Source: Streptomyces colonosanans (GTDB lineage: Bacteria > Actinomycetota > Actinomycetes > Streptomycetales > Streptomycetaceae). From it: a stretch of DNA of 64,000 nt. Below are positions 22,039 to 30,480 of this stretch, one piece after another; positions within the stretch are counted from its first letter, which is position 1, and each line of letters begins with the position of its first letter. Location of the stretch: contig NZ_MLYP01000049.1 in NCBI RefSeq assembly GCF_001866645.1, forward strand, positions 112,428-176,427, given 5' to 3'. The notes beneath the pieces were generated by a model. The model was not told the DNA's origin. It made no database searches and saw nothing but the letters and a program-made list of their open reading frames with translations. The position numbers and the translations under genes were made by a program.

Positions 22039-24846
22039 ATGAAGTGGGGGAAGTTCCGCCCGTGGTTGGCCTTGGCCGGGCCGTTGCTGGCCGTTCTTGT
22101 GTTGACCGCGGCACCGGCGGGTGTGAAGGAGGGAGAGCTGTCTTGGCCGAAGTGGCTGGTGGCGACCGTGATCGCAGGGGCCGGCGTCCTGGTCGCAGTA
22201 TGGACGCCGCTGGTCCAAGCCAGGACCAGTGCCCTGGCCGCACGCACAACACGCGCGACTGAACGCGAAGCGCAAGCGGAAGGCGCCCTGCATAAGCTCC
22301 CCACTCGCAAAGGGAAGGTGCCGCTGGCGGCGGAGGTCACCGGGCGCGCCCTGCTCGGCATCCACGAATCCATCCCGCTGCCATCAGACACCTCTATGGC
22401 CCAGGAGCTTTCGGCCGAACTGCCTATGTACGTGCCCCGTGACATTGACTCGGATATGCGTACGGCCCTGGAGGCCATGAAGAAGACCGGCGGCTTCGTG
22501 CTTCTGGTGGGACCGCCCGCTTCGGGCAAGACCCGCTGTGCGTACGAAGCCGTTCGATCCGTGCTCCCCGACTGGTGGATGTACATGCCCGATGATGCAA
22601 CCACGCTGACCGAACTCGTCACGAGCGAAGCAGACCTCAAGCGCAGCGTGGTGTGGCTCAACGAGGCACAAAAATTCCTGACTGGCTCAGCACCTCTCAA
22701 AGCGGCCACGGTGCGGCAACTGCTAGCTGACACGTCCCGCCCCGTGATCCTGATCGGCACAATCTGGTCCAGCACCTACGACCAACTGCGAACCCCGACT
22801 ACGACTTCCCTTGCAGAGGCGACCAACCCGGAGGGGGACACGGGCGACCTCAACAAGGACAGCCGTCAGATCCTGGATATGGCACGGCGTTTCTCGCTCG
22901 GAGGCTGGACCCAGTCGGAGTGGGATCGCGCCGAGGAGCTGGCCTCAATCGATCCTCGCATCGAGTACGCCTCGCGCCACCGCGAAGAGGCTGGCCTCAC
23001 GCAGACGCTATCCGCTGCACCGGAACTCACTCATCGTTGGGAACAGGCTGACGACTGCTACGGCCAAGCGGTCATCACCGCCGCTGTTATCGCCCGAAGG
23101 TGCGGGCATCCGTACACAATCCCCGAAGACATTCTGAGAGCGCTCGCCCTCGGACACCTGACTGGGCCCCAGCGGGCAGCTGCCGGGGCTCATTGGTTCT
23201 CGGATGCTCTGACTTGGGCGTGCCGCCCGGTCCATCACAGTGGGGGCATCGCTCCGCTTCAGGCTTGCGCGGAAATGGTCGGGCAGGTGGATGGGTACCA
23301 GGTGTCCGACATCCTCGTTGACCATACGGGAGCAACCTCTCCTGCCCCCCACCGACGGTTCATGCCCACGATCTGGGGATCTGTCATCACTTTGGCTTCA
23401 CCTGAGGCATGCTTCTCCATCGGAATCGCCGCCTACCTGTCAGACATGCCCACCCAGGCTCGCAGGGCTTGGGAGCGTGCCGCCGAAGCCGGCCACATCG
23501 ATGCCATGCACAACCTCGGCTTCCACCTCGCAGAGGAGGGTGAAGTCGATGAAGCCCGCACCTGGTACACACATGCCGCCGAAGCTGGTGACACCGACGC
23601 CATGCACAACCTCGGCGTCCTCCTCACCGAGCAGGGCGAGGGCGACGAAGCCCGCACCTGGTACACACACGCTGCCGAAGCCGGCCACACCAGCGCCATG
23701 AATAACCTCGGCGTCCTCCTCACCGAGCAGGGCGAGGGCGACGAAGCCCGCTCTTGGTACACGCGCGCTGCCGAAGCCGGTGACACCGGCGCCATGAGCA
23801 ACCTTGGCATGCTCCTCGCAAAGGAGGGCGAGGTCGACGAAGCCCGCACCTGGTTCACGCGTGCTGCCGACGCCGGTAACACCGGCGCCATGTACAACCT
23901 TGGCGTCCTCCTCGCAGAGGAGGGCGAGGGCGACGAAGCCCGCGCCTGGTACACGCGCGCTGCCGAAGCAGGCCACACCGGCGCCATGTACAACTTCGGC
24001 GTCCTCTTCGCAGAGGAGGGCGAGATCGACGAAGCCCGCACCTGGTACACACGTGCCGTTGAAGCCGGGCACACCGACGCCATGAATAACCTCGGCGCCC
24101 TCCTCGCAAAGCAGGGCGAAGTCGACGAAGCCCGCACCTGGTTCACGCGTGCCGTTGAAGCTGGCCACACCGGCGCCATGAATAACCTCGGCATGCTCCT
24201 CGCAGAGCAGGGCGAGGTCGACGAAGCCCGCACCTGGCTCACGCGTGGCGTTGAAGCCGGCCACACCGGCGCCATGAATAACCTCGGCATGCTCCTCGCA
24301 AAGCAGGGCGAAGTCGACGAAGCCCGCACCTGGTTCACGCGTGCCGTTGAAGCTGGCCACACCGGCGCCATGAATAACCTCGGCGTCCTTTTCGCAGAGC
24401 AGGGCGAGGGCGACGAAGCCCGCACCTGGTACACACGTGCCGCCGAAGCAGGCCACACCAGCGCCATGTACAACCTTGGCGCCCTCCTCGCAGAGCAGAG
24501 CGAAGTCGACGAAGCCCGCACCTGGTACACACGTGCCGCCGAAGCAGGCCACACCGACGCCATGAATAACCTCGGCGCCCTCCTCGCAGAGCAGGGCGAA
24601 GTCGACGAAGCCCGCACCTGGTACACGCGCGCTGCCGAAGCCGGTGACACCGACGCCATGTACAACCTTGGAATGCTCCTCGCAGAGCAGGGCGAAGTCG
24701 ACGAAGCCCACGCCTGGTTCACGCGTGCCGCCGAAGCGGGTGACGCCGGCGCCATGGAAGCCTTGATCGCCTTCCTCCAACGTCAAGGAGATGCCCGGGC
24801 CGCGGCGTCGTGGCGAGCGCTACTCGATCAGACGAGGCTCGAGTAG
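22039..24846 (+). CDS. Membrane-anchored NTPase with 32-residue Sel1/TPR-like repeats
   Basis: A 935-residue protein. Two membrane helices at 9-27 and 39-58 are followed by a P-loop NTPase domain (Walker A GPPASGKT at 158-165, Walker B-like SVVWLNEAQ near 203-211) and about 14 tandem repeats from residue 475 to the C-terminus. The repeat core is ARTWYTRAAEAGHT-DAMNNLG, like Sel1 and TPR units, but the period is 32 residues rather than 36 or 34. Start ATG 22039 gives a plausible N-terminal anchor; the open frame extends upstream in-frame through the glycosyltransferase region and is not coding there. NTPase plus repeat arms suggests a signalling or sensing protein, possibly defensive. Function is unknown. 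Confidence 0.8.
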   Translation: MKWGKFRPWLALAGPLLAVLVLTAAPAGVKEGELSWPKWLVATVIAGAGVLVAVWTPLVQARTSALAARTTRATEREAQAEGALHKLPTRKGKVPLAAEVTGRALLGIHESIPLPSDTSMAQELSAELPMYVPRDIDSDMRTALEAMKKTGGFVLLVGPPASGKTRCAYEAVRSVLPDWWMYMPDDATTLTELVTSEADLKRSVVWLNEAQKFLTGSAPLKAATVRQLLADTSRPVILIGTIWSSTYDQLRTPTTTSLAEATNPEGDTGDLNKDSRQILDMARRFSLGGWTQSEWDRAEELASIDPRIEYASRHREEAGLTQTLSAAPELTHRWEQADDCYGQAVITAAVIARRCGHPYTIPEDILRALALGHLTGPQRAAAGAHWFSDALTWACRPVHHSGGIAPLQACAEMVGQVDGYQVSDILVDHTGATSPAPHRRFMPTIWGSVITLASPEACFSIGIAAYLSDMPTQARRAWERAAEAGHIDAMHNLGFHLAEEGEVDEARTWYTHAAEAGDTDAMHNLGVLLTEQGEGDEARTWYTHAAEAGHTSAMNNLGVLLTEQGEGDEARSWYTRAAEAGDTGAMSNLGMLLAKEGEVDEARTWFTRAADAGNTGAMYNLGVLLAEEGEGDEARAWYTRAAEAGHTGAMYNFGVLFAEEGEIDEARTWYTRAVEAGHTDAMNNLGALLAKQGEVDEARTWFTRAVEAGHTGAMNNLGMLLAEQGEVDEARTWLTRGVEAGHTGAMNNLGMLLAKQGEVDEARTWFTRAVEAGHTGAMNNLGVLFAEQGEGDEARTWYTRAAEAGHTSAMYNLGALLAEQSEVDEARTWYTRAAEAGHTDAMNNLGALLAEQGEVDEARTWYTRAAEAGDTDAMYNLGMLLAEQGEVDEAHAWFTRAAEAGDAGAMEALIAFLQRQGDARAAASWRALLDQTRLE
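23461..24780 (+). repeat. Tandem 96-bp coding repeat, about 14 units
   Basis: Successive GAAGCCCGCACCTGG blocks occur every 96 bases (23551, 23647, 23743 and on). Units differ mainly at a few codons, so copies have spread recently by duplication or gene conversion. The first and last units are the most diverged. Confidence 0.9.
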
Positions 24847-24853
24847 CGGGCGG

Positions 24854-25627
24854 TCAGTCTGAGGAGTCGCTGCCCTGCCAGACAGGCACCTCGTACACGA
24901 TTTCGCACAGCGTGGCAGGCACCACGATGTCAGCCGTCTCGACCGCCCGCCCGTCGTCACCGTAAAAAGTCCGCTCGATACGGGTGCAGGGCGCCCCGCG
25001 CTGAATGCCGAGGAGGTTGGCCTCCTCGGCGTTCACCTGTCCGGGTTCCGAGCGCTCCACAGCGTGCGTGACCGTGATGCCGATCTCGGCCATGCGGCGT
25101 ACCACTCCGGCTCCAGCGAGCGGCCCTCCGTCGGGCATCATCACGAGCGTGCCCGATGTGATCTCGTACGGCTCCCAACTCGTCGACAGGTAGACCGGCT
25201 TGCCGTCTGACAGGTGCTCGTACGCCGTGCGCACGCAGTAATCACCCTCGGCGATTCCGAGTCGGCATGCGACCTGCTTCGGGGCGGGCACTATGCCGTC
25301 GCTTCGGCTCTCCCACGTCTCCATCCCGCCAAGCGCCCCCAGGTCAGGGCCGCCCGGCGCTTCATCCAGGCGCCCCGACAGGCACGACCGGGTCATACGC
25401 AGCCGCTTGCGCTGTTCGGCGACGTAAGTGCCCGACCCGGCACGCCCTTCCAGGATGCCCTCGGCGATAAGCAGCTCCTGAGCACGCCGGATGATCGCGT
25501 CACTCACGCCGAAATCCTTCGCGAGCTGCGCGCGAGAGGGCAGTTGGGCGCCTTCGGCCCACTCATGATCCGCGATCCGCTGCCGTAGATCGCCAGCGAT
25601 CCGGAGATAGGTCGGCTGCTCAGACAT
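24854..25627 (-). CDS. GntR/UTRA-family regulator (second)
   Basis: A 257-residue regulator with an N-terminal winged helix (YLRIAGDLRQRIADHEWAEG, AQLPSRAQLAKDFGVSDAII) and a UTRA effector domain with the typical end ERTFYGDDGRAVETADIVVP. It is convergent with the NTPase gene and divergent from the small gene at 25721, with a perfect 15-bp palindrome between. It probably represses itself and that neighbour. The ligand is unknown. Confidence 0.85.
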   Translation of the reverse strand: MSEQPTYLRIAGDLRQRIADHEWAEGAQLPSRAQLAKDFGVSDAIIRRAQELLIAEGILEGRAGSGTYVAEQRKRLRMTRSCLSGRLDEAPGGPDLGALGGMETWESRSDGIVPAPKQVACRLGIAEGDYCVRTAYEHLSDGKPVYLSTSWEPYEITSGTLVMMPDGGPLAGAGVVRRMAEIGITVTHAVERSEPGQVNAEEANLLGIQRGAPCTRIERTFYGDDGRAVETADIVVPATLCEIVYEVPVWQGSDSSD

Positions 25628-25654
25628 GTGGCAAATCTAGCCGACCACCTCTAA

Positions 25655-25687
25655 TCTAGACGTCCAGCTTGCAGCTGGACGTCTAGA
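25655..25687. promoter_or_regulatory. Perfect 15-bp palindromic operator
   Basis: TCTAGACGTCCAGCT and its exact complement are separated by TGC. The site begins 28 bases upstream of the second GntR start and also precedes the divergent gene at 25721. Its strict symmetry suggests a dimeric repressor site. Confidence 0.8.
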
Positions 25688-25720
25688 CCTGTGGGACTGA
25701 TTGGTGATGGAGGACCGTCC

Positions 25721-26326
25721 TTGTGCTCACCAGAAGCACGCGCCGACGAACTCACCGCGCGTTTCACGGCCGCCGGTTTCACCCCGCGCAGGCATGACGC
25801 CGGCGACCACTTCGCCGTGCTGACGGAGGTGCCGAAAGCGCTCAATGCCGAGTCGTGGCGAGAGCTGTACCAGCTGCTCGGCACGGCGGACAGGTGGCAA
25901 CTCGACAAGCGGCAAAACTGCCTCACCGCTTGCGCCTTCATCAACAGGACACCCGCAGCGAAGACGGTCGATCGGGAGTACGGCCATCAGCCACAGGGAG
26001 CTGACCAGCATGTTCGATCTCATCCGTCGCGCCGCCTCACCGGCCAGACGCCACCTTTCGGGCATCGCGGAGGTTCGTTGATGCCTACGCGACAGCAACA
26101 GGAACAGCCCGGCGGCCTCGGGGCCGCGGCTCCGTACCTCTCGCTCGCTTGCAGCATCGGTACGCACGACACGTGCGACGAAGCAGAACCGCCGCCCGTC
26201 CCTTCCGATCTCCCGCTGATCTACGAGCGATGCGTGTGCCAGTGCCACCAGCGCTCCACCGGACGCCCGGAACAGAACCGACTCGAAGAAGCCGTCGAAG
26301 AAGTCACAGAAGGGGAGGGATGCTGA
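25721..26326 (+). CDS. Uncharacterised AICE protein, possibly two genes
   Basis: An open frame of 201 residues starting at TTG 25721, seven bases after GGAGG. The first 85 residues (DELTARFTAAGFTPRRHDAG and on) look like a folded small domain. The middle is Arg/Pro/Gly-rich and unlike a protein core, and the last 81 residues, from ATG 26081, contain CSIGTHDTC and CVCQCH, a possible metal site. A separate 23-codon frame (26010-26081, MFDLIRRAASPARRHLSG) overlaps ATG 26081 by TGATG and has AGGGAG upstream. The region may therefore be two or three small genes. Function is unknown. Confidence 0.5.
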   Translation: MCSPEARADELTARFTAAGFTPRRHDAGDHFAVLTEVPKALNAESWRELYQLLGTADRWQLDKRQNCLTACAFINRTPAAKTVDREYGHQPQGADQHVRSHPSRRLTGQTPPFGHRGGSLMPTRQQQEQPGGLGAAAPYLSLACSIGTHDTCDEAEPPPVPSDLPLIYERCVCQCHQRSTGRPEQNRLEEAVEEVTEGEGC

Positions 26327-27063
26327 TGGTCGCGAACCGCTACACGCACATTGCGGATCAGCTCCGCGTACAGATCGGCAGGGGCCTACTCGCCGCCGAC
26401 GACCGGTTGCCCTCGGAGGCAGAGCTGATGACCGAGTTTGGCGCGAGCCGGCCGACCGTGAGGCTCGCCCTGGACATACTCCAGAACGAGGGCCTGATCG
26501 TGCGACGCCACGGAAGCGGCAACTTCGTACGTCAGCCCGTCGAACGGATCACGTACACCGACGACAAGCTGTCGGAGGACACGCGGACCACCGTCGCCGC
26601 AGCGGTGAAGGTTCCGGTCAGTACCAAGGTAGTAGAGGCCGACAACAGCTTGTGCGTGCTGCTGGGCGTCCCGAGGGACACGCGGCTGACCGAGTACGTC
26701 TACCGCAGCTACCAGGGATCGACCCCGTACAGCCTGGCTCGTATCTACGTGCCTGCCGGCGTACTCGCCGCAGATGTTCCGCGGACGAGCGCTTCCCCGC
26801 TGGGGGACGACGTACGAGCCGCGCTGACCAGTTCCGGTGTGCAGTTGGCCGCCACCCAGTCACGCATCACGGCCCGCCTCGCCACCGCCGAGGAAGCACG
26901 AACCCTCCAGATCGGCACCGGCACGGCCGTACTGGACATCGAACGCGTCTCCCTCGATCCCGCGGGCCGCGTTGTGGAAGCAGCGCTTCTGGTCCTCCCC
27001 AGCTACAGCGCGCAAGCCGTGTTCACCACACACTCCCTCGTTCGCGACCTGGAGGCAGCATGA
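26326..27063 (+). CDS. GntR/UTRA-family regulator (third)
   Basis: A 245-residue regulator with a GntR winged helix (YTHIADQLRVQIGRGLLAAD, then RLPSEAELMTEFGASRPTVR) and a UTRA-like domain ending in FTTHSLVRDLEAA. The ATG at 26326 has AGGGGAGGG upstream and overlaps the preceding stop (TGATG). An ATG two codons earlier is less well placed. Coupled on both sides by overlaps, it forms a small operon with the 25721 and 27060 genes. Its closest relative in the window is the KorSA-like protein. Confidence 0.83.
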   Translation: MVANRYTHIADQLRVQIGRGLLAADDRLPSEAELMTEFGASRPTVRLALDILQNEGLIVRRHGSGNFVRQPVERITYTDDKLSEDTRTTVAAAVKVPVSTKVVEADNSLCVLLGVPRDTRLTEYVYRSYQGSTPYSLARIYVPAGVLAADVPRTSASPLGDDVRAALTSSGVQLAATQSRITARLATAEEARTLQIGTGTAVLDIERVSLDPAGRVVEAALLVLPSYSAQAVFTTHSLVRDLEAA

Positions 27064-27275
27064 CGAACAGCAGCCAGAATTCCCCGTGCTCGATGCCTCG
27101 TGACGACCGTGCCGGAGGCCAGTGGGAGTACGGCACTTTCGCCCCTGAAGGCGAGACGTGCCCCGCGTGCATGAAGCCGATCCAACGGCTTGAGCCCGTG
27201 CACCGGGGAAGCCTCGAGAGGCAGTCAGGCGCACCCCTCGTGGTCTACCGGCACGTCAAGTGCCCCAAGGGATGA
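27060..27275 (+). CDS. Small protein with zinc-binding-like CxxC/HxxC
   Basis: A 71-residue protein with CPACMKPI in the middle and YRHVKC at the end, a likely four-ligand zinc knuckle. The start ATG overlaps the stop of the third GntR gene (ATGA). Such small zinc proteins follow GntR genes in several Streptomyces mobile elements, but no role is known to me. Confidence 0.65.
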   Translation: MTNSSQNSPCSMPRDDRAGGQWEYGTFAPEGETCPACMKPIQRLEPVHRGSLERQSGAPLVVYRHVKCPKG

Positions 27276-27278
27276 CCG

Positions 27279-27500
27279 ATGCTTGGCCCGCTCCTTCCGG
27301 TCATGCCCCTCACCATGACCGCCGCCTGGCGTCGCAAGCACCACACCCGGATCGATACCGAAAGCCGTCGGGCACAACCTCCGGTGGCCAATCAAGAGAC
27401 AGAGCCTGGAGCCGGCGGATGCCACGACTCCCGGGACCGGACCGACCGCGACGAGTCGACTGACAGGAACGCCCCTCAGACCGGAGGGTCGCTCCACTGA
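27279..27500 (+). CDS. Possible small uncharacterised protein
   Basis: A 73-codon frame beginning three bases after the previous stop, with AAGGGA a short way upstream. Its third positions are more GC-rich than those of the competing frame that starts at ATG 27272. The product is a short hydrophobic N-terminus followed by a very polar Asp/Arg-rich tail with no recognisable motif. It may be a real small gene or an artefact. Confidence 0.35.
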   Translation: MLGPLLPVMPLTMTAAWRRKHHTRIDTESRRAQPPVANQETEPGAGGCHDSRDRTDRDESTDRNAPQTGGSLH

Positions 27501-27554
27501 CAACCGCTGCGAAGAGAAGGCCGCGTCCCACCACAGGGGCGCGGCCGTTCCGCT

Positions 27555-28478
27555 TCACGGCAGCGTCTCGGCGTCCACGCGCGAGAAGATCAAATCGCTC
27601 TCGGCGGTCACGGGCCCGGTCCACCGAACCGGCACCAGAGGGCCACCCTTCAAGGCGAGCGGATAACTCCCGGGGTCGTAGTCGTTGGCCAGCCGGTAGG
27701 CGTGAAAGCCAGCGTCCGCCATGATCCCCAACAGCTCATCGACGGAGTCGCCGAGTTGGGCCATGCGGTCGGGCGTCACCTCGACGGTGATCTCTGCATC
27801 GGGTCGAAGCTTGTCGAGCATGGGCGCCAGGCCACGGACGACCCCTCCCTCGGCACCCTCAACGTCGATCTTGATGACCCGAGCGTTCTCGATCTCACAC
27901 TGATCCAGGAGTTCCGGCAGCGGTACGGCGTCGATCTCGAACGTGGACTCGGCGGGACCGTCATACGGGACGATGCTGTTGGCCCCCATGTTGCGTGAGC
28001 TTGCCAGTACGAAGGTCAGCGTCTTGTGGCTGTCCGCAACGGCAGCGTTCACCGCCCGGATGTTGCGGCGCCCGTTGAGCCGGGCTTGCTGCACCAGCTG
28101 CTGGTGGAAAACCGGCGAGGCTTCGATCGCGACCACGCGCCCCCGATCGCCGACGAGCCCCGACGCCAGCACGCTGAAGATCCCGACATTGGCGCCGACG
28201 TCGACGAACGTGTCCCCTGGCTTCAGCCGCCGCTGAAGCCAGCCGGTCATGTGCGGCTCCCACACCCCGAACAGGTACACGTACCGCTGGATCAGGTCTT
28301 GGGTGTCGACTGCGAACCGCGCACCGAACCGAGTCTCGACGACCCTCCGGCGAGGGTGCTCCCGAAGGTAAGCATTGAGAAAGCGCGCGGCGAGCAGCGG
28401 TTTACCGAACGATCCCGGAGCATCACGCACGTACCGCCGCCCGAGCGTGACCAAGGCCTCCGCCACAGGGCTGCTCAT
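27555..28478 (-). CDS. FkbM-type methyltransferase (cargo)
   Basis: A 307-residue class I SAM-dependent methyltransferase. The SAM-binding motif is FVDVGANVGIFSVLASG near residue 98, with the following acidic strand VVAIEAS, and ARVIKIDVEGAEGGVVRGL is the FkbM signature. FkbM enzymes O-methylate sugars or small hydroxyls. The start ATG 28476-28478 follows GGAGAGG and removes an unconserved leader of 44 residues. Together with the glycosyltransferase at 21.2 kb it suggests the element modifies a surface glycan; this is inference. Confidence 0.85.
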   Translation of the reverse strand: MSSPVAEALVTLGRRYVRDAPGSFGKPLLAARFLNAYLREHPRRRVVETRFGARFAVDTQDLIQRYVYLFGVWEPHMTGWLQRRLKPGDTFVDVGANVGIFSVLASGLVGDRGRVVAIEASPVFHQQLVQQARLNGRRNIRAVNAAVADSHKTLTFVLASSRNMGANSIVPYDGPAESTFEIDAVPLPELLDQCEIENARVIKIDVEGAEGGVVRGLAPMLDKLRPDAEITVEVTPDRMAQLGDSVDELLGIMADAGFHAYRLANDYDPGSYPLALKGGPLVPVRWTGPVTAESDLIFSRVDAETLP

Positions 28479-28576
28479 CCGATCACCTCTCCGCCGGCTC
28501 CAGCGAAACAGTAACGCCAGCGCTCCACCACCCTCTCGCGTGCACACGGGTACCGGAGGGGAAAGACGCTGAAACA

Positions 28577-28650
28577 TTGGGGGTGTCACACCGGTCACAC
28601 CGTCACACACCCCAACGTGGGGCTTCAGCCGACCGTGACGAGCCGTGACG
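28577..28650. repeat. Cluster of TCACAC/GTGACG repeats with inverted repeat
   Basis: Three TCACAC copies lie between arms TTGGGGGTGT and ACACCCCAA (28577-28615), followed by CCGTGACGAGCCGTGACG. The gap between divergent genes and the iteron-like spacing make it a candidate replication-protein or regulator site. Confidence 0.4.
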
Positions 28651-28743
28651 CCCCCCCTGTTTCAGCAATCCCCGAACACACCTCAGTCCGCACCCGTAGG
28701 ATCGTCCGGTCATCTTTAGGAGTGCGGTTGACCTGGGGGAACC

Positions 28744-29298
28744 TTGGACACAGGCGGTCAACTCGTCACGATCGCGGCGGTACTGCTTGGCGCGCTGACC
28801 ACATACCTGACCAACCACTTCACGGAACGAAGCCGCCTCCGGCACGAACGCGCCGCCCGCTGGGACGAACGGAAGTTAGCCGCGTACGAGGGCTACATCG
28901 ACACCGTTCGGGCCTGCATATTCCTCGCGGTCCATCTCTACGAGGTCAGGGAAGGCATCCGCCAGAGTGACCAGGACGAAGGTCAGATCCTCACCGAGAT
29001 GTCCGAAGCCGGCCGCCTGCGAGGCCGGGCCTTCGAGCGCATCATGCTCCTCGCCGGTGACCACGTCATCGAAGCCGCGCACGAGCTGAACGCCACCGCA
29101 CAGAAGGTCGATTGGCAGGCAAACGGCAAGCTCCCCGGAACCCTCGAAGAGTGGCGGGACCAGAACCGAGCCGTTTTCAACGCGATCAACGCATTCCACG
29201 ACGCCGCGCGACAGGATCTCGGCGTCAGCGGCAGAGTCACAGGTGAACAGCACCCCGAACGCGACCTGCTGCTCCCACCATCGCAACGGAGTACTTAA
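28744..29298 (+). CDS. Membrane-anchored coiled-coil protein (cargo)
   Basis: A 184-residue protein with one N-terminal membrane helix (residues 7-23) and a charged helical cytoplasmic part with RWDERKLAAYEGYIDTVR. The best start is TTG 28744, with GGGGGAA just upstream. It contains the rare Streptomyces codon TTA at 28876-28878, so its translation may depend on the bldA tRNA and be late in development. An operator half-site (CTTTAGGAGT at 28714) like those at 20219-20288 precedes it. It converges with the HNH gene, overlapping by four bases. Function is unknown. Confidence 0.72.
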   Translation: MDTGGQLVTIAAVLLGALTTYLTNHFTERSRLRHERAARWDERKLAAYEGYIDTVRACIFLAVHLYEVREGIRQSDQDEGQILTEMSEAGRLRGRAFERIMLLAGDHVIEAAHELNATAQKVDWQANGKLPGTLEEWRDQNRAVFNAINAFHDAARQDLGVSGRVTGEQHPERDLLLPPSQRST

Positions 29299-30182
29299 GG
29301 TTTCGGTCGAAGCTTCGCGCGCGTCTGCTCCGCTTGCTCCGCGAAGCCGTCTAGCCACTCCTGAGTGACGTGGTCCTTCCAGATGGGAAGGTGCAGAGCG
29401 GACACCCACGGCCCGAGCACTCGGCCTCCGGAACCGAGGTGGCAGAACGCACGGAACCGCACAGGGACGTATAACTTCACCGTCTGCATCACGAGACGGA
29501 TGCCGTTGCAGACCACATCAGGGTCGACGAGCCAGACCGAGCTCGCCTGTGGCTCCAGCCGCCTCGGTGGCCGGTGGCGGATGTGCTCGGCAGGGAAGCC
29601 GTAGATCAGCGGGGCTGGCCCGTGGATGTCGATCTCATAGCCGACGGCATCAACCCCGAACCCGATCGCCCCCACGTTGGAGATGCGCACGCCGAGGTAG
29701 CGCGCTTCAGGGTCGGCGTTCAGCAGCCTGAACTCCGGGAGGTGTTCGATCTTGGATACGATGTTCTCGCCTCCGGCGCTGATAATGCCGACCGCTTCCG
29801 CCTCAGCCTTCGGCGTCGTGAACGCCTTGACGACCTGATCGAGCTGGTCTGCGCTCAGGCCACCACCACAGCCCTGGGCAGCCTGGCGTTCCTTCCAGGT
29901 CAGCAGTTCTTCGGTGGGGTAAGCGTCCGGGTGGCGGTCCACCCACTTGTGATGCTTGTGACACAGAAGCACCAAATTCGGCTCACTGTTGACCTCGATG
30001 AAGTTCGCATCGAACCGCGGCCCCCCAGCCTTCTCCGCGCGGATGTGAGCCACCTCCACGTTGATGCTCAGCAGTCCTCGATGCTCCTCAACCAAGGGCT
30101 CTGAGCAATCGGGGTACGCACAGCTCGTCGCACGACCGAACAGCAGCTTGCACAGAGGGGCACCGGGGCTGAAGTCACTCAC
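29295..30182 (-). CDS. HNH endonuclease-domain protein (cargo)
   Basis: A 295-residue protein. The N-terminal HNH nuclease has the zinc pair CAYPDC at residues 21-26, the first His in EVAHIRAEKAGGPRF, the Asn in EPNLVLLC and the CHKHHKWVD end with the second His, so all metal and catalytic positions appear present. The remaining 180 residues form an unrecognised domain rich in beta strands that could sense a partner or ligand. Located among membrane-anchored proteins at the end of the element, it may be an anti-phage or anti-plasmid effector; that is inferred from position. Confidence 0.78.
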   Translation of the reverse strand: MSDFSPGAPLCKLLFGRATSCAYPDCSEPLVEEHRGLLSINVEVAHIRAEKAGGPRFDANFIEVNSEPNLVLLCHKHHKWVDRHPDAYPTEELLTWKERQAAQGCGGGLSADQLDQVVKAFTTPKAEAEAVGIISAGGENIVSKIEHLPEFRLLNADPEARYLGVRISNVGAIGFGVDAVGYEIDIHGPAPLIYGFPAEHIRHRPPRRLEPQASSVWLVDPDVVCNGIRLVMQTVKLYVPVRFRAFCHLGSGGRVLGPWVSALHLPIWKDHVTQEWLDGFAEQAEQTRAKLRPKP

Positions 30183-30480
30183 GCGACCGACGATAGGCGG
30201 TCCACATCACCGCCACCGGTCAAACCCCTGGGACGACCGCCATACCGCTACGGGACCTGTGGATCACGTGCGGCTACCGCGACTGGCTCCAAGCCGCTTG
30301 GCAGGCAATAGGAGCAACAGGCCGCCGACTTTCACTGGTGGCGGTTGGACCGCGAGGCGCTCGGACCGGACCAAGCCCGTTGCCCCCTTGAGGTGAGCAT
30401 GGGATGCCGTCCCGTAGACAGAAGTGCCCCCATATGCCTGCCGATTGACGATGTGGCAACGCCCAGTGCGTTCCGCGATC

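Noticed and set aside
23551..24750. Regular repeats suggesting a CRISPR array
   Set aside because: The units are 96 bp, contiguous and in frame with conserved protein repeats; there are no spacers and no cas genes.
23433..24786. Two long open frames (440 and 448 codons) on the minus strand across the repeat array
   Set aside because: They mirror the 96-bp coding repeat of the plus-strand NTPase gene, have no ribosome binding site and lack the expected third-position bias.
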